Below are positions 21,691-27,414 of a stretch of 27,414 nt of DNA, one piece after another. The position numbers were made by a program, and so were the translations under genes. The notes beneath the pieces were generated by a model. It searched no databases. It saw nothing but the letters and a program-made list of their open reading frames with translations, and had not been told where the DNA came from. Each line of letters starts with the position of its first letter. Position 1 is the first letter of the stretch. The stretch is from an uncultured Clostridia bacterium (GTDB taxonomy: Bacteria > Bacillota > Clostridia > TANB77 > CAG-508), in assembly GCA_944393305.1 (NCBI GenBank), contig CALXZS010000001.1:1-27414 (forward strand). The letters run 5' to 3'.

Positions 21691-23019
21691 TTGATAAGAA
21701 AAATTTTAATAGCCAATAGAGGAGAAATTGCAGTAAGAATAATTAGAGCATGTAGAGAAATGGGAATAGCTACTGTTGCTGTTTATTCAGAAGCGGATAA
21801 AAATGCATTACATGTAAAATTAGCTGACCAAGCTGTTTGTATTGGACCAGCTCCTTCAAATAAAAGTTATTTGAATGTAAAAGCAATATTAGAAGCCTGT
21901 TGTTTAACAGGAGCAGATAGTATTCATCCTGGATATGGTTTTTTATCTGAAAATGTAGCTTTTGCAAAAATGTGTAGTGAAATGGGAATAAATTATATAG
22001 GACCATCTTATGAACTAATAGAACTTATGGGAAATAAATCAAAGGCAAAAGAAACAATGAAAAAAGCAGGAGTTCCAGTAGTAGAAGGTTCAGAAGGAAA
22101 TGTAGAATCACTTCAAGGAGCAAAAGAAGTTGCCAATAAAATAGGGTATCCAGTTATTATGAAAGCCGTAAGTGGTGGTGGAGGAAAAGGAATAAGAATT
22201 GCAAATAGTGAAGAAGAACTTTCAAGATACTATGATGTAATAAGAGCAGAGGCAAAATCAGCATTTAATGATGATAGTATTTATATAGAAAAATACATAC
22301 AAAATCCTAGACATATAGAAATACAAGTAATTGCAGATAAACATGGAAATGTAGCACATTTAGGAGATAGAGATTGTACTGTGCAAAGAAAGAATCAAAA
22401 AATGCTTGAAGAAACTCCATCAGATTATATAGATGAAAAATTAAGACAAAAAATGGAGAAAGTTTCAGTTAAGGCAATTGAAAAAATTGGATATACAAAT
22501 GCTGGAACAATAGAATACTTGGTAGATAAAGAAGGCAATTTCTATTTTATGGAAATGAATACAAGACTTCAAGTTGAACATCCAGTAACTGAAATGGTTA
22601 CAGGAGTTGACTTAGTAAAAGAACAAATAAATATTGCATCAGGTAAAAAAATATCTAAGGAAGTTCGAGAACTTAATATAAAAGGACATAGTATAGAATG
22701 TAGAATAAATGCAGAAAATCCAGATAAAAATTTTATGCCTTGTCCTGGAAAAATTACAGGTTTGCATATTCCTGGTGGAAATGGAATAAGAGTAGATACA
22801 GCAATATATCAAGATTATGTAATACCACCAAATTATGATTCTATGATTGCTAAACTAATTGTTCATGGTAAAAATAGAGAAGACGCCATAAATAAAATGA
22901 AAAGTGCATTAGGAGAATTTGTTATTGATGGAATAACAACTAATATAGACTTTTTGTATAAAATATTAGAAAATCCAGAATTTATAAAAAATGATTATGA
23001 TACGTCATTTATAAAGTAA
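21691..23019 (+). CDS. accC: Biotin carboxylase AccC
   Basis: AccC carboxylates the biotin of AccB with ATP and bicarbonate. The protein has 442 residues, near the usual 445-450. It starts with TTG at 21691, supported by AGGAGG about 7 nt upstream and by the canonical N-terminus IRKILIANRGEIAVRIIRA. ATP-grasp features include KAVSGGGGKGIRI (Lys158, Gly-rich loop 162-167), EKYIQNPRHIEIQV, HLGDRDCTVQRKNQKMLEE and the metal/catalytic segment FMEMNTRLQVEHPVTE. The C-terminal HSIECRINAENP domain is intact. Its stop overlaps a possible upstream start of accD. Confidence 0.96.
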   Translation: MIRKILIANRGEIAVRIIRACREMGIATVAVYSEADKNALHVKLADQAVCIGPAPSNKSYLNVKAILEACCLTGADSIHPGYGFLSENVAFAKMCSEMGINYIGPSYELIELMGNKSKAKETMKKAGVPVVEGSEGNVESLQGAKEVANKIGYPVIMKAVSGGGGKGIRIANSEEELSRYYDVIRAEAKSAFNDDSIYIEKYIQNPRHIEIQVIADKHGNVAHLGDRDCTVQRKNQKMLEETPSDYIDEKLRQKMEKVSVKAIEKIGYTNAGTIEYLVDKEGNFYFMEMNTRLQVEHPVTEMVTGVDLVKEQINIASGKKISKEVRELNIKGHSIECRINAENPDKNFMPCPGKITGLHIPGGNGIRVDTAIYQDYVIPPNYDSMIAKLIVHGKNREDAINKMKSALGEFVIDGITTNIDFLYKILENPEFIKNDYDTSFIK

Positions 23020-23033
23020 TGAAAGGAAAAGCA

Positions 23034-23873
23034 ATGGTTATTGATAAAATTAGAAAAGTAAATGTTGCAGAAAAAGGTGTTAATTCAAAAGCCTCAGATA
23101 GAATGGTAGGGAAATGGATAAAATGCGACAATTGTAAAGAAATACTATATAAAGAAGATGTAAGAAATAATTTTAGTGTATGCCCTAATTGTGGTAAGCA
23201 TTTTAGGTTATCTTCTAGAAGAAGAATTGAGCAAATAATAGATAAGGATACTTTTGTGGAAATTGACGAAAATTTACATACAACAGACCCAATAAAATTT
23301 GATGGATATACTCAAAAAATAGACGCATTAGAGGAAAAAACAAAAATAAAAGAGGCAATAAAAATAGGAACTGGAAAAATTAATAATATTGATGTTGCAA
23401 TAGGAGTAATGGATGGAAACTTTCTTATGGGAAGTATGGGAGAAGTTGTAGGAGAAAAAATAGTTCATCTAGTAGATGTTGCAATACAAAAGAGATTACC
23501 AGTTATTATATTCTGCGTTTCTGGTGGAGCAAGAATGCAAGAAGGTATGATTTCATTAATGCAAATGGCAAAAACGTCATCGGCTCTTGCAAAACTAGAT
23601 AAGGAAGGTCTTTTATATATAAGTGTTTTTACTGATCCGACAACAGGAGGTGTTACAGCAAGTTTTGCAAGTTTAGGAGATATAATACTAGCAGAACCAG
23701 GTGCACTTATTGGGTTTGCTGGACCAAGGGTTATAGAGCAAACAATAAAGGAAAAACTACCAGATGGATTCCAAAGAGCTGAATTTTTACTAAAACATGG
23801 TTTTGTTGATAGAATAGTTGAAAGAAAAAATATGAAAGAAGAATTATATAAAATACTTAAATTTCATATATAA
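23034..23873 (+). CDS. accD: Acetyl-CoA carboxylase carboxyltransferase subunit beta AccD
   Basis: With AccA it transfers the carboxyl group from biotin to acetyl-CoA, giving malonyl-CoA. The protein has 279 residues. The zinc finger is Cys31-x2-Cys34 and Cys50-x2-Cys53 (KCDNCKE ... VCPNCGK). The crotonase-like domain has FLMGSMGEVVGEK, the oxyanion motif SGGARMQEGMISLMQMAK, then TDPTTGGVTASFASLGDI and EPGALIGFAGPRVIEQT. I chose the ATG at 23034, with AAAGGA 6 nt upstream; the ATG at 23019 overlaps the accC stop (TAATG) and would add five residues without its own SD. Confidence 0.94.
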   Translation: MVIDKIRKVNVAEKGVNSKASDRMVGKWIKCDNCKEILYKEDVRNNFSVCPNCGKHFRLSSRRRIEQIIDKDTFVEIDENLHTTDPIKFDGYTQKIDALEEKTKIKEAIKIGTGKINNIDVAIGVMDGNFLMGSMGEVVGEKIVHLVDVAIQKRLPVIIFCVSGGARMQEGMISLMQMAKTSSALAKLDKEGLLYISVFTDPTTGGVTASFASLGDIILAEPGALIGFAGPRVIEQTIKEKLPDGFQRAEFLLKHGFVDRIVERKNMKEELYKILKFHI

Positions 23874-23903
23874 AATAAAATCAGAATGAGAAAGGATAAT
23901 GAA

Positions 23904-24698
23904 ATGTCTAATAAATTAGATGAATGGGATAAAGTATTAGAAGCGAGAAAAGTTCAAAGACCAAAAGCTTTAGATTACATAGAAAATATTTTTGATGATT
24001 TTATGGAACTTCATGGAGATAGACTTTATGGAGATGATAAAGCTATTATTGGAGGAATTGGTTTCTTAGATGATATACCTGTTACTGTTATAGGTGAGCA
24101 AAAAGGAAAAAGTACAAAAGAAAATATGGAAAGAAATTTCGGAATGCCAAATCCAGAAGGATATAGAAAAGCGCTAAGATTAATGAAACAAGCAGAAAAA
24201 TTTAATAGACCAATAATTACATTTATTGATACTCCAGGAGCTTATCCAGGTTTAGGTGCAGAAGAGAGAGGGCAAGGAGAAGCTATTGCTAGAAATTTAT
24301 TAGAAATGTCAAGACTAGAAGTGCCAATTATTTGTGTTGTTATTGGAGAAGGTTCTAGTGGTGGTGCACTTGCAATTGGTGTAGGAGATAAAATACTAAT
24401 GTTAGAAAATTCAATATATTCAATTCTTTCACCAGAAGGGTTTGCAAGTATTTTATATAAAGATTCAAGTTTGTACAAAAAAGCAGCCAAAGAAATGAAA
24501 ATAACAGCCAAAGATTTAAAAGAATTAGACATAATAGATGAAATTATAAAAGAAGATAATATATTTGAAAATACAAAAAAATCAATTATCAAAAATTTAA
24601 AAAATCTACTTAAAATTGATAAAAATACATTAGTAGAAAATAGGTATCAAAAATATATGAAGATAGGAAAAGGAGAAAACCATGATTTTAGAAAATAA
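23904..24698 (+). CDS. accA: Acetyl-CoA carboxylase carboxyltransferase subunit alpha AccA
   Basis: This is the partner of AccD in the carboxyltransferase. The protein has 264 residues, like the shorter Firmicute forms. The family features are WDKVLEARKVQRPKALDYI, the FMELHGDRLYGDDKAIIGGIG segment, IGEQKGKSTKENMERNFGMPNPEGYRKALRLM, the active-site TPGAYPGLGAEERGQGEAIARNL and GEGSSGGALAIGVGD followed by YSILSPEGFASIL. ATG 23904 is preferred because AAAGGA lies 8 nt upstream; the ATG at 23886 sits ahead of that SD. The 3' end overlaps fabI by 17 nt. Confidence 0.94.
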   Translation: MSNKLDEWDKVLEARKVQRPKALDYIENIFDDFMELHGDRLYGDDKAIIGGIGFLDDIPVTVIGEQKGKSTKENMERNFGMPNPEGYRKALRLMKQAEKFNRPIITFIDTPGAYPGLGAEERGQGEAIARNLLEMSRLEVPIICVVIGEGSSGGALAIGVGDKILMLENSIYSILSPEGFASILYKDSSLYKKAAKEMKITAKDLKELDIIDEIIKEDNIFENTKKSIIKNLKNLLKIDKNTLVENRYQKYMKIGKGENHDFRK

Positions 24699-25449
24699 AA
24701 CAATTTTAATAATGGGTTTAAGAAATAAGTGGAGTATTGCTTGGGGTGCTTTAAAAAAGGCAAATGAAAATGGCGCAAGAATAATATATACATATAATAG
24801 AGAAGAGCCAGAAAAAATGCAAAAACTAACAGAAGAAATACCAAATGCAAAGGGATATAAATGTGATGTTTCAAGTGATGAAAGTATAGAAAATTGCTTA
24901 GAACAAATAAAAAAAGATTATGGAAAAATAGATGGTATTTTACACAGTATAGCTCATGCAAATACAGAAGATTTAAGAAACGATTTTATATATACTTCAA
25001 GAGAAGGTTTTGCACATAGTATGGATATAAGTGCATATTCTTTAATTTCTATATGTAAATATGCTATGGAAAAAGAATTATTAAATGATAATGCGAGTGT
25101 AATTGCACTTTCATATTATGGAGCAGAAAAAAGTATTGAGGGATATAATGTTATGGGAGCAGCTAAAGCAGCATTAGAAGCTTCTGTTAGATATTTAGCA
25201 AAAGATTTAGGAAAAAATGGAATTAGAGTAAATGCAATTTCAGCAGGTCCAATAAAAACATTATCTGCAAAGGGAATTAAGGATTTTGGTAGTATATTAA
25301 ATATAGTAGAAGAAAGAGCACCTCTACATAGAAATGTAACTATTGAAGATGTAGGAAATACATCAGCATTCTTATTCAGTGATATGTCTTCAGCAATTAC
25401 AGGTGAAATAATACATGTAGATTCAGGTTTTTCAACAGTTGGTGTATAA
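24682..25449 (+). CDS. fabI: Enoyl-ACP reductase FabI
   Basis: FabI performs the last step of each elongation cycle, NAD(P)H-dependent reduction of enoyl-ACP. The protein has 255 residues. The cofactor end GLRNKWSIAWG (12-22), LHSIAHA (88-93), LSYYGAEK with Tyr145 and the catalytic pair Tyr155/Lys162 in YNVMGAAK identify FabI within the short-chain dehydrogenases. NAISAGPIKTLSAKGI and the C-terminal HVDSGFSTVGV support it. SD AAAGGAG lies within accA, which it overlaps. Many Clostridia use the flavoprotein FabK instead; here FabI closes the operon, and as a FabI-type enzyme it is expected to be triclosan-sensitive (inference). Confidence 0.94.
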   Translation: MILENKTILIMGLRNKWSIAWGALKKANENGARIIYTYNREEPEKMQKLTEEIPNAKGYKCDVSSDESIENCLEQIKKDYGKIDGILHSIAHANTEDLRNDFIYTSREGFAHSMDISAYSLISICKYAMEKELLNDNASVIALSYYGAEKSIEGYNVMGAAKAALEASVRYLAKDLGKNGIRVNAISAGPIKTLSAKGIKDFGSILNIVEERAPLHRNVTIEDVGNTSAFLFSDMSSAITGEIIHVDSGFSTVGV

Positions 25450-25462
25450 AAGTGGATAATAC

Positions 25463-25515
25463 CAATTTTACAGCTCCAAACTGTGCGAAACTATGAAATT
25501 TAAAATATACAATTA
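25463..25515. repeat. Core-less remnant of a type-B palindromic element
   Basis: CAATTTTACAGCTC at 25463-25476 resembles the left end of element B (CAATTTACAGCTT at 7356-7368). GCGAAACTATGAAATTT and AAAATATACAATTA at 25485-25515 resemble 7481-7510, including a 21-nt stretch with one mismatch. The roughly 110-nt middle of element B, with the tandem repeat and GC-rich core, is missing. It lies just after fabI, before the operon terminator. Confidence 0.5.
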
Positions 25516-25529
25516 AAAAAATAATTAAT

Positions 25530-25575
25530 ATAGTTGTGAATTTTAATAATTATTATTCGCAATTATATTTTTTTT
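25530..25575 (+). terminator. Terminator of the fatty-acid operon
   Basis: ATAGTTGTGAAT (25530-25541) pairs with ATTCGCAATTAT (25555-25566) as RNA: 12 pairs including two G-U wobbles. It is followed by A and eight T. The position 80 nt after the fabI stop fits the end of the operon. Confidence 0.65.
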
Positions 25576-25586
25576 ACTTAAATCTA

Positions 25587-25615
25587 TTGCAGAACTTTTG
25601 TTTGTATGATATAAA
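25587..25615 (+). promoter_or_regulatory. Probable promoter of the YhaO-type nuclease gene
   Basis: TTGCAG (25587-25592), a 17-bp spacer and TATAAA (25610-25615) preceded by TGA (extended -10). The predicted start is about 12 nt before the ATG's SD region (GAGGTG). Confidence 0.5.
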
Positions 25616-25634
25616 TGTATATGAGGTGAATTAA

Positions 25635-26678
25635 ATGAAATTTGTACATATAGCAGATATACACTTAGATAGTCCTTTCAAAACTATCAGTGATAGAGCA
25701 GATTTAGGAACTAAAAGAAGATTAGAACAAAGAGAAGCATTAAAAAAAGTTATTAATTATATAAAAGAAAATAATATAGAATATTTATTTATTTGTGGAG
25801 ATTTATATGAGCAAGAATATATAAGAGAAAGCACTATTAAATATATAAATGATTTATTTAAAGAAATACCACAAACTAAAATATATATTGCTCCAGGTAA
25901 CCATGACCCATATATAAAAAATTCATATTATGCAATATATAATTGGAATGACAATGTAAAAATATTTAATCAAAATGTTGAAAAAATAGAAAATGAAGAT
26001 GTAGATATATATGGTTTTGGATTTAATAATTTTGAAATGAATGAAAATCAATTAGAAAATATTAATATAGAAAATAAAAATAAAATAAATATTTTAATAA
26101 CTCATGGAGATTTAACAGAGTCAATATATAATCCAATGAATATTAATATTTTAAAAAATAAAGGTTTTGATTATGTAGCATTAGGACATGTACATAAAAG
26201 AGATGATAGTACAAATATTGTGTATCCAGGTTCATTAATTTCTTTAGGTTTTGATGAATTAGGTCAGCATGGTATGATTGTAGGAGAAATAAATAATAAT
26301 AATTTAATAAAAAAATTTATTCCAGTAGATGATAGAGAATTTATTGAAAAAGAAATAAATGTAGATAATATTTTTTCAGAAGAAGAATTAATTGAAAAAA
26401 TAAATAATATAGAAGAAAATAATAATTTATATAAAATAATATTAACTGGAAATAGAAATTTTCCAATTAATATAAATATTAAATTATTAAAAAATAATAT
26501 AATAAAAATAAAAAATAATACAAAAATAAAAATAGAAATTAGAGAAAATAATTATTCATTAAAAGGAATATTTATAAAAAAATTAAATGAGAAAAAAGAA
26601 AATAAAGAAATAAATGAAGAGACATATGAAAAAATATTAGAATTGGGAATGCAAGTATTAGAAAAAAATAATAAATAA
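25635..26678 (+). CDS. yhaO: YhaO-type DNA repair metallophosphoesterase (SbcD/Mre11 family)
   Basis: This 347-residue protein has all the calcineurin-type metal motifs of the SbcD/Mre11 nucleases: HIADIHLDSPF (Asp8, His10), FICGDLYE, APGNHDPY, THGDL and ALGHVHKRD, followed by YPGSLISLGFDE, typical of the YhaO subgroup. The N-terminal 230 residues are the nuclease domain. The rest is an Asn/Lys/Ile-rich C-terminal part, unusually low in complexity (KIKNNTKIKIEIRENN), which reflects increasing A-richness of the DNA. SD GAGGTG is 8 nt before the ATG. Its expected partner, a YhaN/SbcC-type ATPase, starts at 27239. Together they would process DNA ends; the exact substrate is not known for YhaO. 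Confidence 0.88.
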   Translation: MKFVHIADIHLDSPFKTISDRADLGTKRRLEQREALKKVINYIKENNIEYLFICGDLYEQEYIRESTIKYINDLFKEIPQTKIYIAPGNHDPYIKNSYYAIYNWNDNVKIFNQNVEKIENEDVDIYGFGFNNFEMNENQLENINIENKNKINILITHGDLTESIYNPMNINILKNKGFDYVALGHVHKRDDSTNIVYPGSLISLGFDELGQHGMIVGEINNNNLIKKFIPVDDREFIEKEINVDNIFSEEELIEKINNIEENNNLYKIILTGNRNFPININIKLLKNNIIKIKNNTKIKIEIRENNYSLKGIFIKKLNEKKENKEINEETYEKILELGMQVLEKNNK

Positions 26679-27238
26679 AAAATTGTCAAAAAGGTAAGAA
26701 AAAAGTCGAGATTTTAAAGAAAAAGAGTTGTTATATATAATAACAAAAACAAAATTAAAGCAGACAACTAGAATTATACTAAGAAAGTATACTAAAGAAG
26801 AAATTAATAAAATACATGGGAAATATAAGGTTGAGAGAAAAAATAGCAAAATAAAAGCAATAAAATAATGTATTAATATGCTTTACATAAATAATGAAAA
26901 ACATTTATTAAATTGAAGTGAATGAAAGAATAGATTTAGCGAAAACATTTGCTTAAAAACCGATTGTCTTAAAAGCAAAATAAATATAGACTAAAAAATA
27001 CTATTTGTAAAGGTTATAATAAATAGTAAAAGATTAATTAAAAAATATTAAAAATATAAAAATTTAAAATAAATAAAAAAATTAAAATTAATAAAATAAA
27101 AAAATTAAATTAAAATTAAAATAAAAATCAAAAATAAAAAAATTAAAATAATAAAATAAAAAAATCAAATAAAAATAAATTAAAATAATAAAAATAAAAA
27201 TTAAAAATAAATAAAATAAAAAATCGGAGGAAAAAATT
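26679..27238 (+). other. 560-nt A-rich intergenic region between yhaO and yhaN
   Basis: No convincing gene was found. A frame from TTG 26728 to TAA 26868 (46 residues, ending KYTKEEINKIHGKYKVERK...) is open but lacks a good SD, so it may be a tiny gene or a decayed one. A small hairpin TTGTTAT/ATAACAA occurs at 26728-26746. A TATAAT at 27015-27020 has no matching -35. From 27033 to 27225 the sequence has no G at all. The gap is unusual because yhaO and yhaN are normally adjacent or overlapping. Confidence 0.5.
27033..27225 (+). repeat. G-free, A-rich low-complexity tract
   Basis: 193 nt contain only A, T and three C, built from irregular units such as AAATTAAAAT and AATAAAATAAAA. It ends directly at the CGGAGG ribosome binding site of the YhaN-type gene. 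It cannot form stable structure and looks like the product of slippage. Confidence 0.8.
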
Positions 27239-27414
27239 TTGAAAATAAAAAATATAAAAATTAATTCTTATGGTAATTTAAAAAATAAAGAAATTAATTT
27301 AAAAAAATTAAATATTATTTTTGGAAAAAATGAAAGTGGAAAATCTACATTATTAAATTTTATAAAAAATATTTTTTATGGAATTTCAAAAAATAAAAAT
27401 GGAAAAAATATTTC
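27239..27414 (+). CDS. yhaN: YhaN-type AAA ATPase (SbcC/Rad50-like), 5' end only
   Basis: The first 58 codons of a gene cut by the window end. The start is TTG at 27239, with CGGAGG 8 nt upstream. The protein begins KIKNIKINSYGNLKNKEINL, the usual opening of SbcC/RecF-like ATPases, followed by the Walker A region LNIIFGKNESGKSTLLNFI (compare G-x-NE-x-GKST in YhaN) and FYGIS. The rest is outside the window. The gene is extremely A-rich and Lys/Asn/Ile-coding like the end of yhaO. It is expected to form an ATPase-nuclease complex with the YhaO-type protein. Confidence 0.8.
   Translation, partial: MKIKNIKINSYGNLKNKEINLKKLNIIFGKNESGKSTLLNFIKNIFYGISKNKNGKNI

Noticed and set aside
26658..26849. 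A 63-codon minus-strand hydrophobic frame after yhaO
   Set aside because: Hydrophobic Phe/Leu content arises from the complement of A-rich DNA, and no SD is present.

Overview
The window is a strongly A+T-rich chromosomal segment from a low-GC member of the Firmicutes, most likely an uncultured Clostridia-type spore former. Three things support this. The order tadA, tRNA-Ser, SRP RNA, dnaX, ybaB, recR closely matches the Bacillus/Clostridium arrangement around dnaX. A YpeB-type germination protein and a stand-alone Spo0A-type DNA-binding domain are present. Ribosome binding sites are strong AGGAGG types, with TTG and GTG used as alternative starts. The lineage is inferred from gene content only.

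Layout. (1) 1-1845: the 3' end of an unrecognised gene, a conspicuously GC-richer secreted-protein gene on the minus strand, a lone Spo0A_C-like protein and a DUF6514-like small protein. (2) 1858-5971: the information-processing block: tadA, tRNA-Ser(CGA) touching its stop codon, an unknown membrane-anchored protein, the 4.5S-type SRP RNA with its own consensus promoter, dnaX, ybaB and recR. (3) 5971-8995: a convergent MGDG-synthase/UgtP-type glycosyltransferase on the minus strand and an orphan ypeB, separated and flanked by palindromic repeat elements. (4) 8994-13043: murF and ddl (cell wall), yqeK (HD phosphohydrolase) and a zinc-finger-less DnaJ/CbpA-like protein. (5) 13052-16058: a self-contained three-gene transcription unit with a perfect consensus promoter embedded in an inverted repeat. 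It encodes two unknown soluble proteins and a VirD4/TraG-type coupling ATPase, with no relaxase or mating-channel gene beside it. (6) 16296-25575: a complete type II fatty-acid operon, birA-fabH-fabD-fabG-fabF-accB-fabZ-accC-accD-accA-fabI, bounded by a promoter and a terminator. (7) 25587-end: a YhaO-type nuclease gene, then a 560-nt A-rich gap and the start of its YhaN-type ATPase partner, cut by the window edge.

How the genes work together. The fatty-acid operon holds acetyl-CoA carboxylase (AccABCD), the ligase that biotinylates AccB, malonyl transfer (FabD), initiation (FabH) and every elongation step (FabF, FabG, FabZ, FabI). Only the acyl carrier protein is missing. murF and ddl make the D-Ala-D-Ala end of the peptidoglycan precursor. 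dnaX, ybaB and recR are the replication/repair neighbours of SRP RNA.

Most interesting observations. A family of intergenic elements (5971-6147, 7351-7538, 16096-16265) carries a related GC-rich core inside AT-rich inverted repeats. One copy is bracketed by a 10-bp direct repeat, and a core-less relic lies at 25463-25515. The other main points are the orphan coupling-ATPase operon with its operator-like repeat, and a murF leader in which one segment can pair with either of two copies of the same motif, one of them touching the Shine-Dalgarno sequence.
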